Shown in pieces: positions 30,769 through 39,800 of a stretch of 64,000 nt of DNA (position 1 is the stretch's first letter; each line of letters starts with the position of its first letter). The notes under the pieces were generated by a model. The model saw nothing but the letters and a program-made list of their open reading frames with translations, had not been told where the DNA came from and ran no database searches. The stretch is from NCBI RefSeq assembly GCF_001425385.1, contig NZ_LMQO01000007.1, forward strand, positions 1 through 64,000, written 5' to 3'. The position numbers were made by a program, and so were the translations under genes. This DNA comes from Sphingomonas sp. Leaf407 (GTDB lineage: Bacteria; Pseudomonadota; Alphaproteobacteria; Sphingomonadales; Sphingomonadaceae).

Positions 30769-31440
30769 CTACTCGGCAGGCACCTTTGACGATTGGGCGA
30801 GCTTCGCCCGGTGCAGCGCGGTCACGCGCTTGACCTGCGCGATGCTGCACGCCGCCAGTTCGGCGGTGCGCGCGATGCTCATGCCAGCCTCACGGAGCGC
30901 GATAATGCGGCGGTGGTGGGCGAGGTCGGGCTTGCGCCCCGTATAGCGGCCGGCGCGCTTGGCGATCTCGATCCCCTCGCGCTGGCGTTCGCGGCGCGTC
31001 TCGTAATCGTCGCGGGCGGTTTGCAGCGCGACGCGCAACAGCATGTCCTGCACCGCCTCCAGCACGATGCGCGCCACGCCCGAACTGTCGGCGACGAGGT
31101 CGGTCAGGTCGACGATCCCCGGCACCGCGAGCCGCGCGCCCTTGCCCCGGATCGTAGCGACGAGCAGCTCGGCCTCGGGCAGCGGCAAGCGGCTGATCCG
31201 GTCGATCTTCTCGGCGATCACCACCTCGCCCGGTTGCAGGTCGTCGACCATCCGCAACAACTCGGGCCGGTCAGCGCGCGCACCCGACGCCTTTTCGCGA
31301 TACACCGCCGCGACATAGAACCCCGCCGCCCGCGCACCTGCAACGATTGCTTCCTGCCGTGCCAAATCCTGCTGGTCGGTACTGACGCGCAGATAGACGC
31401 GCGCTGCCCGGATCATCTCGTTTCGTTGTTCGCCCATCAT
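30769..31440 (-). CDS. Serine recombinase (resolvase/invertase family)
   Basis: 223 residues. The resolvase N-terminal domain has the nucleophile motif ARVYLRVSTDQQDLARQ (catalytic Ser near residue 20) and later AEKIDRISRLPLPEAELLV with the conserved Arg. A C-terminal HTH_7-type domain follows (GRYTGRKPDLAHHRRIIALR, AACSIAQVKRV). Such enzymes resolve transposon or plasmid dimers or invert DNA at res-like sites. The 125 bases upstream are AT-rich with partial inverted repeats (TATCGTA/TACGA units) and could be the site or operator. It may be plasmid- or transposon-derived. Confidence 0.88.
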   Translation of the reverse strand: MMGEQRNEMIRAARVYLRVSTDQQDLARQEAIVAGARAAGFYVAAVYREKASGARADRPELLRMVDDLQPGEVVIAEKIDRISRLPLPEAELLVATIRGKGARLAVPGIVDLTDLVADSSGVARIVLEAVQDMLLRVALQTARDDYETRRERQREGIEIAKRAGRYTGRKPDLAHHRRIIALREAGMSIARTAELAACSIAQVKRVTALHRAKLAQSSKVPAE

Positions 31441-31565
31441 TACCTGGCTTTCTTGAGTATAGCCATTCTGGCCATTTATCGTACAGTCGGCTACGAATAT
31501 CGTATAGCGATTCTGTTTAGCCTAGCTTAGCGGTATAGCCTTTCCTAGCCATTGAGCGCGGCAAG

Positions 31566-32087
31566 ATGAACGCCATGTCCTCGGACCGGTTGGAAAGGGT
31601 GCATATGGAAGCGGCAGGCTTTGGCGGCGGGTGCCATTGGTGCACCGAAGGCGTGTTCCAGATTCTGCGCGGTGTTGCAGGGGTTGATCAGGGGTTCCTG
31701 CAATCGACCCCGCCCGACGATGCCTGGGCCGAAGGGGTGGTCGTCGCCTTCGACCCTGCGGTCGTCCCGCTCGACGTGCTGATCGAGGTCCATCTGCGCA
31801 CCCATTCGGCGAACAGCGGCTATTCGCCGAACGGACGCTATCGCAGCGCGGTCTATGTCGAGGGCAACGATCAGCAGCAGCGTGCGGAGGCGGCGATCGC
31901 CCGCCTCGGGCCGGACATCGCCACCGCCGCGCGGACAAAGGTGCTGCCACTCGTTGGCTTCCGGCCATCAGAAGCGTGCTACCGCAACTATTACCGCACC
32001 GATCCAACCCGACCGTTCTGCCGGCGCTATATCGATCCCAAGCTGGCAGCGATCCGGCGCGACTTTGCGGCCTATGCACTGCAATAG
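31566..32087 (+). CDS. msrA: Peptide methionine sulfoxide reductase MsrA
   Basis: 173 residues. The catalytic region is AGFGGGCHWCTEGVFQ, with the nucleophilic Cys near residue 23; most MsrA proteins have GCFWC, so this one has His for Phe. THSANSGYSPNGRYRSAVYV and CYRNYYRTDPTRPFC follow, the latter with possible resolving cysteines. It repairs methionine-S-sulfoxide in oxidised proteins with thioredoxin. ATG 31566 or 31575 may be the start. It is a single gene between a recombinase and a broken exonuclease gene. Confidence 0.87.
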   Translation: MNAMSSDRLERVHMEAAGFGGGCHWCTEGVFQILRGVAGVDQGFLQSTPPDDAWAEGVVVAFDPAVVPLDVLIEVHLRTHSANSGYSPNGRYRSAVYVEGNDQQQRAEAAIARLGPDIATAARTKVLPLVGFRPSEACYRNYYRTDPTRPFCRRYIDPKLAAIRRDFAAYALQ

Positions 32088-32132
32088 CGGTCGCGCTGTC
32101 GGCCATGCTATGGCGCGGCGGTAACGATCGAT

Positions 32133-32966
32133 TCCGATGCCAGCCCGCCCCCCGCCGATTTCGTGGCGATCGACGTCGAAACCGCCTGTTCGCGGGTCAG
32201 CAGCATCTGCTAGATCAGTATCGTGGGCTTCGGCGGTGGTGCGGAAGTTTTTGCGTACGATACGCTGATCGACCCGCTCAACGATTTCTCGCCGTTCAAC
32301 ACCCGGATCCACGGCATCGCGTGGGAACATATCTTCGGCAAGCCGAGCTTCGCGCAGGTCCACGCGATCGTGTCCAAGCACTTCAAGGGGCGGACGGCGA
32401 TCGCGCATTCGTCGTTCGACAAGGGAGTACTGACCGCCGCCTGCCTGCGCCACGCGCTGGCGCTGATCGAGACCGATTGGCTCGACAGCGCGGCGGTCGC
32501 ACGCGCAGCATGGTCCGAGCAGCCCAACCACAAGCTCGGTACCCTGACCCTATTCCTGAAACTCCACCACCGTCATCACGACGCGCTGAGCGATGCGCGA
32601 GCGGCGGGAATGGTGGTGGTTCGCGCAATGGCGCACACCGGCTGCTCGCTCGCCGACTGGCGCGCGCCGCCCCGCCGGTCCTCGGCTCCCCAGCCAGCGG
32701 TCGAAGGACCGCTGAAGGATGCCAAGATCGCGATCCTTGGCTCCACCAAGGACGGATCGCTTGCCCGGCACCTCGCAGCGCACGGTGCATGGATCATGGT
32801 GTTGATCGGCACGACCAAGACGATGCTAATCGTCAGCAATGCGCAACCCTTCGGCCGCTTCGTCCATGCCCATGCCGACTACCGCCGCGCGGAGGAACTA
32901 CGCCGCGGAAGTGCGACAATCGACATTGTCTGGGAGGACGTGCTGAGGGCGCGGATCGGGGCATGA
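32133..32966 (+). pseudogene. DEDDh 3'-5' exonuclease with C-terminal BRCT domain, broken by an in-frame TAG
   Basis: The reading frame from about 32133 gives DFVAIDVETACSRVSSIC, the first exonuclease motif (DxE) of the RNase T/DnaQ epsilon group, then TAG at 32211, then ISIVGFGGG and the rest of the domain (IAHSSFDKGV, HHDALSDARAAG). The residue expected at the stop is Gln (SSICQI), so a CAG to TAG change explains it. After the exonuclease comes a BRCT-like region (LKDAKIAILGSTKDGSLARH). Restart at GTG 32223 would lack the catalytic DxE, so the gene is probably inactive. Confidence 0.72.
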
Positions 32967-33123
32967 CGTTGAACCGCCGTTCGGTTGCCTCCGAGACAGC
33001 CAGTACGAATATCCGCTCCGATCAGGGATTGGCACCGATCGCTTCTTCACGCACGCAATCCCTGCCTACCCCAATCAAGCACGATTTCCCGTGGGACCGC
33101 TGTGCAAATGCAGCATAATTGTG

Positions 33124-33142
33124 TTGACGCAACGTGCGTCAA
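33124..33142. promoter_or_regulatory. Perfect palindrome TTGACGCA-ACG-TGCGTCAA
   Basis: Eight-base arms with a three-base centre, in the gene-free stretch (32967-33263) upstream of the AT-rich island and the DUF1972-type glycosyltransferase. TTGACG could also act as a -35 element. It looks like an operator, but its regulator is unknown. Confidence 0.4.
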
Positions 33143-33263
33143 TGCAGGATGAGCAGAATATTCTGTCTGCCGGGGGGCCTCAGATGAAAGCATACCAAAA
33201 ACATCGAATACGACGGCGCGCTTCATCGGATGGCATCAGCGACCAACCGCAGGTCGGATTAAT

Positions 33264-33986
33264 ATGAAGACCGTTATCTTTAATATTGCATACGTCGGCT
33301 TTTTTAGTGACGTTCTGCTTACGCAGCATAATGACGCATTTGCTATCGACATTACTAAAAAACGTTTTGACATGTCAAATGCTTGCAAGTCACTTATCTC
33401 AAATTGTGAATTAAGAAATTCATTGAAAAATCGCATCGTAAAAATTAATTTGCCGCGTCATGCGCCGAGTGCATTAGCGTTTGCTAAATATTTTGTTATT
33501 TATAATTTAAAAAACTACAATATCGAAATGAAGAATTTTGATAAATATTCCGTAGGGTTAGCGAAGAAAAAATCCATTGCTGTCATACTAAATACAGCTA
33601 CCGCTTTAGAAGCGACTATTTCAGTATTTTTTCTCCAAAATATTTTGGAAAGATTGAATACTGTTCAAGTAATATTTAATCAGAATTTTCTGCGGGAAGC
33701 TCAAGTATTGTACGGCAACCTGTACCCGTCGAGGAGCGATCCGAACGTGTCCGGACCTTCGCGACTACGTGCGTGTAGGAAACGGAAGATGCCCAATCCG
33801 AACAATTCCAAACGTTGCCAGCTTTCCATCAGGATCACAGGGCGTGGCCGTGCCCGGCACGATACCGGGACGCGTGGCTTGCCGCTACACAACGGCGGGA
33901 CCGGCAATACCGGCTCCGAAGCGATCATAACGTCGGCGGCTCCCGGTCCCAACTCCGGTTCATCATACAGCAAGTCCATGGTGTAG
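33264..33986 (+). other. AT-rich island with a 240-codon ORF of uncertain coding status
   Basis: Bases from about 33240 to 33700 are strikingly AT-rich against a GC-rich background. An ORF starts at ATG 33264 (MKTVIFNIAYVGFFSDVLL) and runs into GC-rich sequence, ending two bases before the likely start of the glycosyltransferase. The first 150 codons could be a foreign gene fragment, with an N-terminus reminiscent of glycan-related small proteins. The last 80 codons look like read-through of the neighbour's leader. I recognise no family. It may equally be a promoter/leader region with a fortuitous ORF. Confidence 0.3.
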
Positions 33987-33988
33987 AT

Positions 33989-35104
33989 TTGGTCGAAAAG
34001 CATCTTATCATTCTGGGTATACGCGGCGTGCCTGCGGCCCATGGCGGCTTCGAGAGCTTTGCCGAACGCCTGGTACCGTGGATGGTACAGGCCGGATGGC
34101 AGGTCACGGTTTACTGTCAGGGCAGCGACACCGGCAAACGCTACGAAGACACTTGGGAAGGATGTCGCCGTGTCCATATCCCGGTGAAAGCCGGTGGCGC
34201 GCTGGGCACCATCGAGTTCGACATCAAATCCACCATGGCGGCGGTACGGGAAAATGCCGTGCTGCTTACGCTCGGCTACAACACCGGCTTCCTTTCGGCC
34301 TACGCGCGGCTGCGTGGCAAACTCAATCTCATCAACATGGACGGGATCGAGTGGCGCCGCGCCAAATATACCCGGCCCCAGCAACTCTACCTGTGGCTGA
34401 ACGAACGCATGGCGTCCGCCTCGGGTAATATGCTGATCGCGGACCACCCGGAAATTTCGCGTCATCATGCAAGACATGTTTCGCCGGCCAAGATCTCGAT
34501 GATCCCCTATGGCAGCGAGAAGATCGAAGTCGCCGATGAAGGCCGGCTTGCCGATCTCGGACTGGAGAAGAACGGATTCTTCACCGTGATCGCCAGACCC
34601 GAGCCCGAAAATTCGCTGCTGGAGATCGTGCGCGCCTTTTCCCGCCGCCCCCGCGGCGTGAAGCTGGTGGTCCTCGGAAAATACAGCAGGGACCACGCAT
34701 ATCAGAACTCGGTCCTTGCCGCGGCAAGCGACGAGGTTCTGTTTCCCGGCGCGATATACGACAAGCCGACCCTCCATGCGCTGCGACTGTTCAGCATCGC
34801 TTATGTGCATGGCCATCAGGTCGGAGGGACCAATCCTTCGCTGGTCGAGGCACTGGGCGCAGGCAACGCGATCATCGCGCACGACAATCCGTTCAACCGA
34901 TGGGTGGCGGGAACTGCCGGGCGATACTTCGCCAGCGAGGATGATTGCGAAGAGCATCTCGAAAATCTGATCGCGTCCGATCCATTGCGGGAGGAACTGC
35001 GCAAAGCCGCCTATGATCGTTGGGCGGATTTGTTCACTTGGCCCAAGGTTCTGGAAGTATATCAGGAATTGATAGAAGCGGCGGCCGGCAAGCAAATTTC
35101 CTAA
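33989..35104 (+). CDS. Glycosyltransferase of the DUF1972/GT4 rhamnosyltransferase-like family
   Basis: About 371 residues. The N-terminal DUF1972 signature is ILGIRGVPAAHGGFESFAER, followed by VTVYCQG and NLINMDGIEWRRAKY. The GT4 donor half has FFTVIARPEPENSLLEIVRA, FPGAIYDKPTLHALR and VGGTNPSLVEALGAGNAIIA. The family includes rhamnosyltransferases of capsule and EPS loci. Homology begins at the TTG near 33989 (LVEKHLIILG). No ATG fits better, so the start is uncertain. A decayed second copy lies at 46-46.9 kb. Confidence 0.85.
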   Translation: MVEKHLIILGIRGVPAAHGGFESFAERLVPWMVQAGWQVTVYCQGSDTGKRYEDTWEGCRRVHIPVKAGGALGTIEFDIKSTMAAVRENAVLLTLGYNTGFLSAYARLRGKLNLINMDGIEWRRAKYTRPQQLYLWLNERMASASGNMLIADHPEISRHHARHVSPAKISMIPYGSEKIEVADEGRLADLGLEKNGFFTVIARPEPENSLLEIVRAFSRRPRGVKLVVLGKYSRDHAYQNSVLAAASDEVLFPGAIYDKPTLHALRLFSIAYVHGHQVGGTNPSLVEALGAGNAIIAHDNPFNRWVAGTAGRYFASEDDCEEHLENLIASDPLREELRKAAYDRWADLFTWPKVLEVYQELIEAAAGKQIS

Positions 35105-35216
35105 CTCGTACTATTTTAATTTCGTTCGACTTTATAGTAGAACTGAAATTCCATCAAATGTAGTGTCTGACAGGTGATCGCAGTCTCCAGTTCACTATTG
35201 GAACGTACAGTGCTTA

Positions 35217-36113
35217 GAGTCCGTTTGAGAATGGTCAGGGATGTACGATCCGGCGCAGCATGAGGCTACCGAGGGCCACGTGGATCGTGGCCTCGGAGAC
35301 GTCGAGGCGCTGTTCGTAATCGCGAACGAGGCGTTTCCATCTGGTCATCCATCCGAAGGTGCGCTCGACGACCCAGCGCCGGGGCAGGACCTTGAAGCCG
35401 GAAGCCTTGTCGGTGCGGCGGATGATCTCCAGGACGAAGTCGCGATACGCAGCGGCATCCATGAGGCGGGTACGGTCATAGGCACCATCGGCGAACAGAT
35501 GCTTGAGCCACGGCCACCGCTTTCGAATGGTTGCCACGATCGCCTGAGCCCCGGCGCTATCGGAAATGTCGGCGGTGGTGAGATTGACTATCAGCAGCCT
35601 GCCGTCGGTATCGACGGCGATGTGTCGCTTGCGGCCGACCACCTTCTTTCCGGCATCGAACCCACGCTTTTGCGCCGCTGGCGCCTTGATCGACTGGCTA
35701 TCGACAACGGCGGCGCTCGGGCTTTGTTCGCGTCCTTCGCGCTCGCGGTCGAGCATCAGCGTGACGTCGTGGATCGTGCGGAACAGCAGCCGGCGTACGA
35801 AGCGGCGGAACCACCAATATACCGTTTGCCACGGCGGAAAGTCGTTCGGCAACATCCGCCAGCCACCCCCCGTCCGGGCAAGATAGCGTAATGCGTCGAG
35901 CACCTCGCGAAGATCGGTCTTCGGCTTACGCCCGCGTTTTGGAACTGGCGGCAGGAAAGGCTGGACGAACCGCCATTCCTCGTCCGTCAAATCGGTTGGA
36001 TAGCGCTTCGCTCGTCGTTCAAATCCAGCCATCCGGCCGCGGCTTTCTCGGGTCCACATCCCAACTCTGAATCATGCCGCAGAGCGTACTTCAACTCATT
36101 CTCAAACGGGCTC
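35217..36113. mobile_element. IS5-family insertion sequence (IS1031-like)
   Basis: The element is 897 bases long with terminal inverted repeats GAGTCCGTTTGAGAATG and GAGCCCGTTTGAGAATG (one mismatch). It is flanked by TTA at 35214-35216 and 36114-36116, consistent with the TNA target duplication of the IS1031 group. It carries one intact transposase gene. Intact ends and duplication suggest a fairly recent insertion between the glycosyltransferase and the rest of the second cluster. Confidence 0.88.
35235..36059 (-). CDS. IS5-family transposase
   Basis: 274 residues. N-terminal DUF4096-type region [23 protein letters not shown] domain: [19 protein letters not shown] with the first Asp, [15 protein letters not shown] with the second, and [20 protein letters not shown] with the Glu. 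Full length without frameshift, so probably active. A second start, ATG 36032, is closer to the conserved domain. It moves the element by cut-and-paste. Confidence 0.92.
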   Translation of the reverse strand: MWTRESRGRMAGFERRAKRYPTDLTDEEWRFVQPFLPPVPKRGRKPKTDLREVLDALRYLARTGGGWRMLPNDFPPWQTVYWWFRRFVRRLLFRTIHDVTLMLDREREGREQSPSAAVVDSQSIKAPAAQKRGFDAGKKVVGRKRHIAVDTDGRLLIVNLTTADISDSAGAQAIVATIRKRWPWLKHLFADGAYDRTRLMDAAAYRDFVLEIIRRTDKASGFKVLPRRWVVERTFGWMTRWKRLVRDYEQRLDVSEATIHVALGSLMLRRIVHP

Positions 36114-36116
36114 TTA

Positions 36117-36428
36117 GAGCAAAACCGCTCGTTTTGTGTTCATCAAAGCGGCGGACTCTATGGATCGGATTGCAGTTTCCCGCAGGCGGTCGAAGCAATC
36201 GATCAGGGAGGCCCCTGTTTTGACCGGACGAATCCAAGCCCAAGGAGGCCGGCCGCCATTTTCCTGGCCACCGGCACCCCCAGTGTTATGAGTGCCCGCG
36301 ATCCCGAGGAACGCGGCTACAGGATAGTAAGTTTCGCTGGCCCCGCCCGGGGTGGGACGGAATGACAGAGCTGTCGCCGACGGAAAGCAGTGCCTCGTAA
36401 CGGTCCGAAAAATCAGAACTCAGCCTGT
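36117..36428. other. Gene-free stretch next to the IS
   Basis: These 312 bases lie between the IS right end and the 3' end of a minus-strand secreted-protein gene. I see no gene, strong hairpin or repeat in it. Confidence 0.5.
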
Positions 36429-37223
36429 TCAGTCATCGTGTACACATCGCGCAAAGTCGGCGCGAGTGCCAGTATACATGAACACCGTGCGCCAGCGCGG
36501 CGTCAGGCGGCGGAAACGGCCTATACCGGCATCACCGTTGGTCGTGTAATTCTGCCAGCGGCTGTGCCGCGTCTTCCAGTAATCCGCGCCAGCACCGACA
36601 AGATAGCGCGCGTTACGTGGCGATCCCGGCGCCAGTCGCGCCTGATAGACGACGAGCACGCCGGCCACGTCCGCCCCGTTCATCGGCACGCGACCTTCCT
36701 TCGGCCAGAAGTGGAACGGACGCTGCGGATCGAGCATCGCGCGCGTTCCGGCGGGGCCGTAGGTGATGGTCGTCGGGCTATTCTTGTTATTGTCGAAATT
36801 GGGCTTGAAGATGCGGCCCTCGAGCCGGTCCGAGCGCGATACCTGCTCCCAAGCGCCCGAGCCGCGGCGGAGGAGATAGCCGCGCATGTTCCTGAGCTCG
36901 ACGCCAGCGACGGGATTGGCGGTCGCGCCCTCCGCCGGGAAGATTTGGCCCCAAGGCACGAAAGCTGCGTAATCGGCCGGCTTGGTGACAGCGTTGCGGC
37001 GCCCGCGGTTGCGCCATGTCGTTCCCGGCTTCACGCCAAGCGGCAAAGCGTCGTGCGGCGCGGTGGTAGAGGCGAGCGCTTCGCGTCGGTCGGCGGCGGA
37101 CAAAGACTTTAGCAGCGATACACAAGAAATTTTTGTATCATTTGCTAGTATAGCCGAAGCATCGCAAGGCAGTCCGCAAATCAGGATCACCAAAATTGCC
37201 GTAGCTATCCGAAGTCTGTTCAT
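36429..37223 (-). CDS. Secreted protein of unknown function
   Basis: 264 residues. A clear Sec signal peptide is at the start (RLRIATAILVILICGLPCDASA). The mature part is polar, with recurring motifs such as PADYAAFVPWGQIFPAEG, NSPTTITYGPAG and HFWPKEGRVPMNG. Four cysteines could form disulfides. I recognise no domain. It lies 35 bases downstream of the Wzy-like polymerase in the same minus-strand unit, so a periplasmic or surface role in the second polysaccharide system is plausible. Its leader is AT-richer than its body. Confidence 0.65.
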   Translation of the reverse strand: MNRLRIATAILVILICGLPCDASAILANDTKISCVSLLKSLSAADRREALASTTAPHDALPLGVKPGTTWRNRGRRNAVTKPADYAAFVPWGQIFPAEGATANPVAGVELRNMRGYLLRRGSGAWEQVSRSDRLEGRIFKPNFDNNKNSPTTITYGPAGTRAMLDPQRPFHFWPKEGRVPMNGADVAGVLVVYQARLAPGSPRNARYLVGAGADYWKTRHSRWQNYTTNGDAGIGRFRRLTPRWRTVFMYTGTRADFARCVHDD

Positions 37224-37258
37224 ACGTTCGATGTTCCCGGATCCCTTCGGAGCTAATA

Positions 37259-38563
37259 CTAATCGTTTTGTAATTCTTCGTTTACAGAATCTCTGCGGAG
37301 AGAACTTGATATAATCAATCCGGTGTAAAGATATAGAAAGGCCATTCCCTCTAATATTGACGTGGCTTTAAAGCTGACTAATATTGATACCACTGCGCTA
37401 AACAGACCCGCTCGAAAAAATCTGAGATAGGTAGGGCCGCCCGCGGTAAAAGTTATCAAGAAGACCAAGAGTATGAATACTGAGAATATTGCAAGCGCAA
37501 GATATCCGGCATCAAGAATTAATGATAGATAATAGTCGTCTATCGTGAACGTCCCCCCGAAACGGGCTCTGATGCCAGCCAAAGCAGCGGAATTTCCCGC
37601 GCCATGTCCATTGATTGGGCTGCTCTGTATTGCCGCATCGCCGTTTTGCCACATTAGTGCCCGCATATCTGAACTACGTTGTTCTACCGCAGACCGGCCA
37701 ACTGCAAGCGTTTCGACTGTGCCGGCAATGATCGGCACAGCGAGAATCGCAAAGGGTAAAGCAACTACCGCTGCGGCAAGCGCGAGCTTGCTACGGCTCA
37801 AGCTAACGAAAAGAAAAATTGAGCATAGTACGCCAGCTATCAGGGCAATAAATCCCGAACGAGACCCGCTAAAATAAATTGCAATAACGCACGAAGCCAT
37901 TGCTACCATGCAAAGTAACCGAATACGGCCGGACAGAAAAATGCTCAGTACGATTGGAAAGGAAGAAGCTGAAACCTGACCCAAAACAATAGGATGGCTA
38001 AAAAACGCCTGAGAGCGAAAAGCTTCTTCCCGTGACTTGTCTTGGACAAGCATTTGCCTAAATTGATCATCGATTGTTATGGGAAGATATTGCATGATTA
38101 AAGCGGGCAAAGAAAGGCGGGTAATCTGTTCGACTAGGGCTGCTATCATAATAGCAACCGCGCTCCAGCAAACAATTTTACCTATTCGATCGCGAATATC
38201 GGAACGTCGCGCTGACATCAGGGCTATAAAAAAAAGACTTCCGCCCCAGATAAGATCACGCAAATCATAGTAGATAGAACTTGCTACTGTCCTCGACACT
38301 ATATCCGCGTAAAATCTCACAGTGAAAAAAATGCCGAAAAATACGGCAGCTACCGTGGACAAATATGTTAGCCGGCTGTCGGTTTTCCGGCCAAAGATTA
38401 AAAATGCAGCTGACAACGAGATGCAAATCAGTACCATTATAGTATATGGACTGACGCTCGGCGCTATTACAATAAATTTAGGCCACAGGAACAAAAGAGC
38501 GATCAGCGCTAGGAAAGCTCGCTGACTGGGCGTAGAAAAAAGAGAATTCATTTTATCTTTCAT
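37259..38563 (-). CDS. O-antigen/EPS polymerase, Wzy-like
   Basis: 434 residues with about eleven membrane helices and a motif YFSGSRSGFIALIAG, the typical Wzy_C-family segment, followed by a periplasmic loop (NGDAAIQSSPINGHGAGNSA). Base composition is noticeably lower in GC than in neighbouring genes, as is common for horizontally acquired Wzy genes. It should polymerise repeat units in the periplasm for the second cluster. The ATG at 38563 starts it; an inner ATG at 38551 is an alternative. Confidence 0.78.
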   Translation of the reverse strand: MKDKMNSLFSTPSQRAFLALIALLFLWPKFIVIAPSVSPYTIMVLICISLSAAFLIFGRKTDSRLTYLSTVAAVFFGIFFTVRFYADIVSRTVASSIYYDLRDLIWGGSLFFIALMSARRSDIRDRIGKIVCWSAVAIMIAALVEQITRLSLPALIMQYLPITIDDQFRQMLVQDKSREEAFRSQAFFSHPIVLGQVSASSFPIVLSIFLSGRIRLLCMVAMASCVIAIYFSGSRSGFIALIAGVLCSIFLFVSLSRSKLALAAAVVALPFAILAVPIIAGTVETLAVGRSAVEQRSSDMRALMWQNGDAAIQSSPINGHGAGNSAALAGIRARFGGTFTIDDYYLSLILDAGYLALAIFSVFILLVFLITFTAGGPTYLRFFRAGLFSAVVSILVSFKATSILEGMAFLYLYTGLIISSSLRRDSVNEELQND

Positions 38564-38592
38564 ACGCTAGACCGGTACATCCCTCTCTAGCG

Positions 38593-39798
38593 TTAACTGC
38601 CCGGCGGTGTCGAGGGCAGGCGGCGCAGCGTGCCGAGCACGTTCTTGGCCAGCCAGACCGGGTTGGAGCGCGCCGCAAGCGCCGCAAGCCGCAGCCCGGT
38701 ATAACGCGGCCGCTTGCGCCGGCCGACCACCAGCGCACCGAGCCGGGCGAGGATCACGCGCTTGCGATCGCGCTGATAGGGCTGCATCTTCTCGATCTCG
38801 CCAGCGTCGAGCGGTTCCAGCTCGATCAGCTTGCACGCCTCGATCTCGCGCAGCAGCGCCCGCCCGCGCTCGGTGCGGACCAGCACCATGCTACGACCGT
38901 CGCGTTCCTCAAAATCGGGATAGCCGTCCTTGCCGTACCAAGCGTCGGCGCAGACGATGTCGGCGAATTCGCCGGTGCCGTCGGGGCAGATCTTGCAGCG
39001 GAATTGTAGCGTGCGGCTGAGCATCATGCCCCAGCTGCTGTTATAATCCATTGTCGCCTCGGTCCCGTCAAACCGGGTCGCGCGGGTGAGGCCGGGCCAG
39101 CCGCGCCCGCGAAATTCGAACTTGCTGACCTGCGCCGCCTCGACCTCCAGCTTCTTGAGTACCGCCAGCGCCCCGAACCGGCTTGGCACCCCGGCGCAGA
39201 AGAAGGAGAACATGTAGGGCACCTGCGCGTCGATCCGCAAATCGACCTTCGCCATCCGCCGCAGTGCCGCCACGTCGCACGGCTTGCCGATGAAGGCGAA
39301 TTGCTTGCCGGTTTCCAGATACGCATTCAACTCGGCGAGCGGGCTCGACGGGGCGTAGCGCGATCCGGCGCCGGAGAGAATGTCGGTGCGGTTGTAGCTG
39401 GGACTGGTGACGTTGCCGAGCGGCTCTTCCGGGTCGGCACGGGTGTGGACGACGAAATCGACCGCCTTGCTCTCGAGCAGGTGGATCGCGAGCTGGCTGA
39501 TGACTCCGCCCGACGACCCGCGATAGCGCACCTCCGGGTCGGTCGAACTGCCGGTCCACAATTCCAGCATCGGCCCCCAAGTATCGTCATAGGGGCGCCC
39601 GGCAGCGTCCTGTTCGATCGCATGGCCGCTGCATATCGCCTCCAGCCCGGGCTGCGGTGCGGCGCGCAGCGCCTCGGGGCGGGTCGGGCGGTTGAAGCCG
39701 CGCTCGCTCAGCGCCATCGTCACATCGGGCAGGTTCGCGCATGCGCCGCACCCTAGGCACAGGTTCGACTGCACGACTTGTTCGACCGTAAGCGTCAT
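38593..39798 (-). CDS. FrhB-like iron-sulfur protein (coenzyme F420 hydrogenase/dehydrogenase beta-subunit family)
   Basis: 401 residues from ATG 39798. An N-terminal ferredoxin-like motif NLCLGCGACANLP is followed by RYRGSSGGVISQLAIHLLES and FIGKPCDVAALRR. A second Cys group is in FRCKICPDGTGEFADIVCAD. Such proteins recur in polysaccharide clusters beside polysaccharide pyruvyl-transferase genes, as here. Their reaction in glycan synthesis is not well established. The gene begins two bases after the GT2 stop, so they are co-transcribed. Confidence 0.82.
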   Translation of the reverse strand: MTLTVEQVVQSNLCLGCGACANLPDVTMALSERGFNRPTRPEALRAAPQPGLEAICSGHAIEQDAAGRPYDDTWGPMLELWTGSSTDPEVRYRGSSGGVISQLAIHLLESKAVDFVVHTRADPEEPLGNVTSPSYNRTDILSGAGSRYAPSSPLAELNAYLETGKQFAFIGKPCDVAALRRMAKVDLRIDAQVPYMFSFFCAGVPSRFGALAVLKKLEVEAAQVSKFEFRGRGWPGLTRATRFDGTEATMDYNSSWGMMLSRTLQFRCKICPDGTGEFADIVCADAWYGKDGYPDFEERDGRSMVLVRTERGRALLREIEACKLIELEPLDAGEIEKMQPYQRDRKRVILARLGALVVGRRKRPRYTGLRLAALAARSNPVWLAKNVLGTLRRLPSTPPGS

Positions 39799-39800
39799 CT

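Noticed and set aside
31441..31565. Formal res site for the serine recombinase
   Set aside because: The AT-rich gap contains partial inverted units around TATCGTA, but I could not define three subsites or a clear crossover dinucleotide, so it is mentioned only with the gene.
33701..35095. 464-codon minus-strand ORF opposite the DUF1972-type glycosyltransferase
   Set aside because: The plus strand has the family motifs throughout. The antisense frame has none.
35214..36116. Possible passenger gene on the plus strand of the IS5 element
   Set aside because: The 216-codon plus-strand frame is the exact antisense of the transposase and has no start signal or domain.
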